This document shows, piece after piece, positions 11,286 through 11,425 of a DNA stretch of 11,425 nucleotides. Within the stretch, counting starts at the first letter, position 1, and every line of letters starts with the position of its first letter. The notes under the pieces are model-generated. The model was not told where the DNA came from, did not search any database, and saw only the letters and a program-made list of their open reading frames with translations. The stretch is from a bacterium (GTDB lineage Bacteria; Patescibacteriota; Minisyncoccia; UBA6257; GWB1-50-10): NCBI GenBank assembly GCA_027310975.1, contig DAICZV010000024.1:396-11820 (forward strand), written 5' to 3'. The position numbers and the translations under genes were made by a program.

Positions 11286-11329
11286 AGTCTATCGCGGTTC
11301 CCATTTCTTTTTGTTCATCTTTTACATAC

Positions 11330-11425
11330 TTATTTTATTGAAAACGGGTACGTTGTGGTTTTGGCTATTGTACCTTTTGCAAATTTTTCAAGGATTACAG
11401 AACTCGGATGATCTGCGAGAGAAAC
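11330..11425 (-). CDS. C-terminal end of an upstream gene (partial)
   Basis: The right edge is open on the minus strand for 31 codons, ending VSLADHPSSVILEKFAKGTI then AKTTTYPFSIK. The start lies outside the window. No family can be assigned from so little. It is on the same strand as the small acidic protein and 44 nt ahead of it, with a 9-codon ATG...TAG frame (11318-11289) between, so it may be the first gene of the same operon. Confidence 0.5.
   Translation of the reverse strand, partial: VSLADHPSSVILEKFAKGTIAKTTTYPFSIK

Noticed and set aside
11037..11411. A 124-codon plus-strand frame
   Set aside because: Antisense to the small acidic gene and the start of the zinc-ribbon gene; Phe/Leu-rich because acidic codons read backwards give such residues.

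Overview
The window looks like a chromosome piece from a candidate-phyla-radiation bacterium (Patescibacteria, probably Parcubacteria-like). This rests on gene content and style: compact genes, ClpB with HtrA and a SIMPL protein, a CPR-style zinc-ribbon/HTH protein behind a tiny acidic protein, and several genes whose start codon lies where transcription should begin. No rRNA or other marker is complete enough to prove the taxonomy.

Left edge (1-360): a probable minus-strand structured small RNA with its own extended -10 promoter and an intrinsic terminator, then a strong hairpin closing the next gene. Minus-strand block (361-6199), read right to left: a membrane-anchored SIMPL/DUF541 protein, an HtrA/DegP-like protease with a PDZ domain, the disaggregase ClpB, and a polytopic membrane protein overlapping the clpB 3' end. 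A near-complete CIRCE operator and a roughly 208-nt structured leader precede clpB, so this is a protein quality-control block with visible heat-shock control.

Middle (6229-9193): a plus-strand cysteine desulfurase broken by a -1 frame change at an A4 run and carrying an in-frame 9-nt minisatellite; tail to tail with it an MgtC-family membrane protein; a PduO-type cobalamin adenosyltransferase; and, divergent from that, a DUF5320 protein and a DUF134 DNA-binding protein, a pair often seen together. A strong T-run terminator ends the block.

Right (9194-11425): base composition drops visibly in G+C. After about 310 nt holding hairpins and one tiny ORF comes an unrecognised plus-strand ORF, converging on a minus-strand operon: the partial end of an upstream gene, a 58-residue acidic protein, a zinc-ribbon/HTH protein, and a protein with motifs recalling the uracil-DNA-glycosylase fold. 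This part looks like an acquired or accessory module.

Main points of interest: four genes (SIMPL, mgtC, adenosyltransferase, DUF134) have a -10 box only 6-8 nt before the start codon, implying leaderless mRNAs; the broken cysteine desulfurase with its coding minisatellite; the CIRCE plus structured leader of clpB; the shared -35 of two divergent promoters; and the composition break near 9200.
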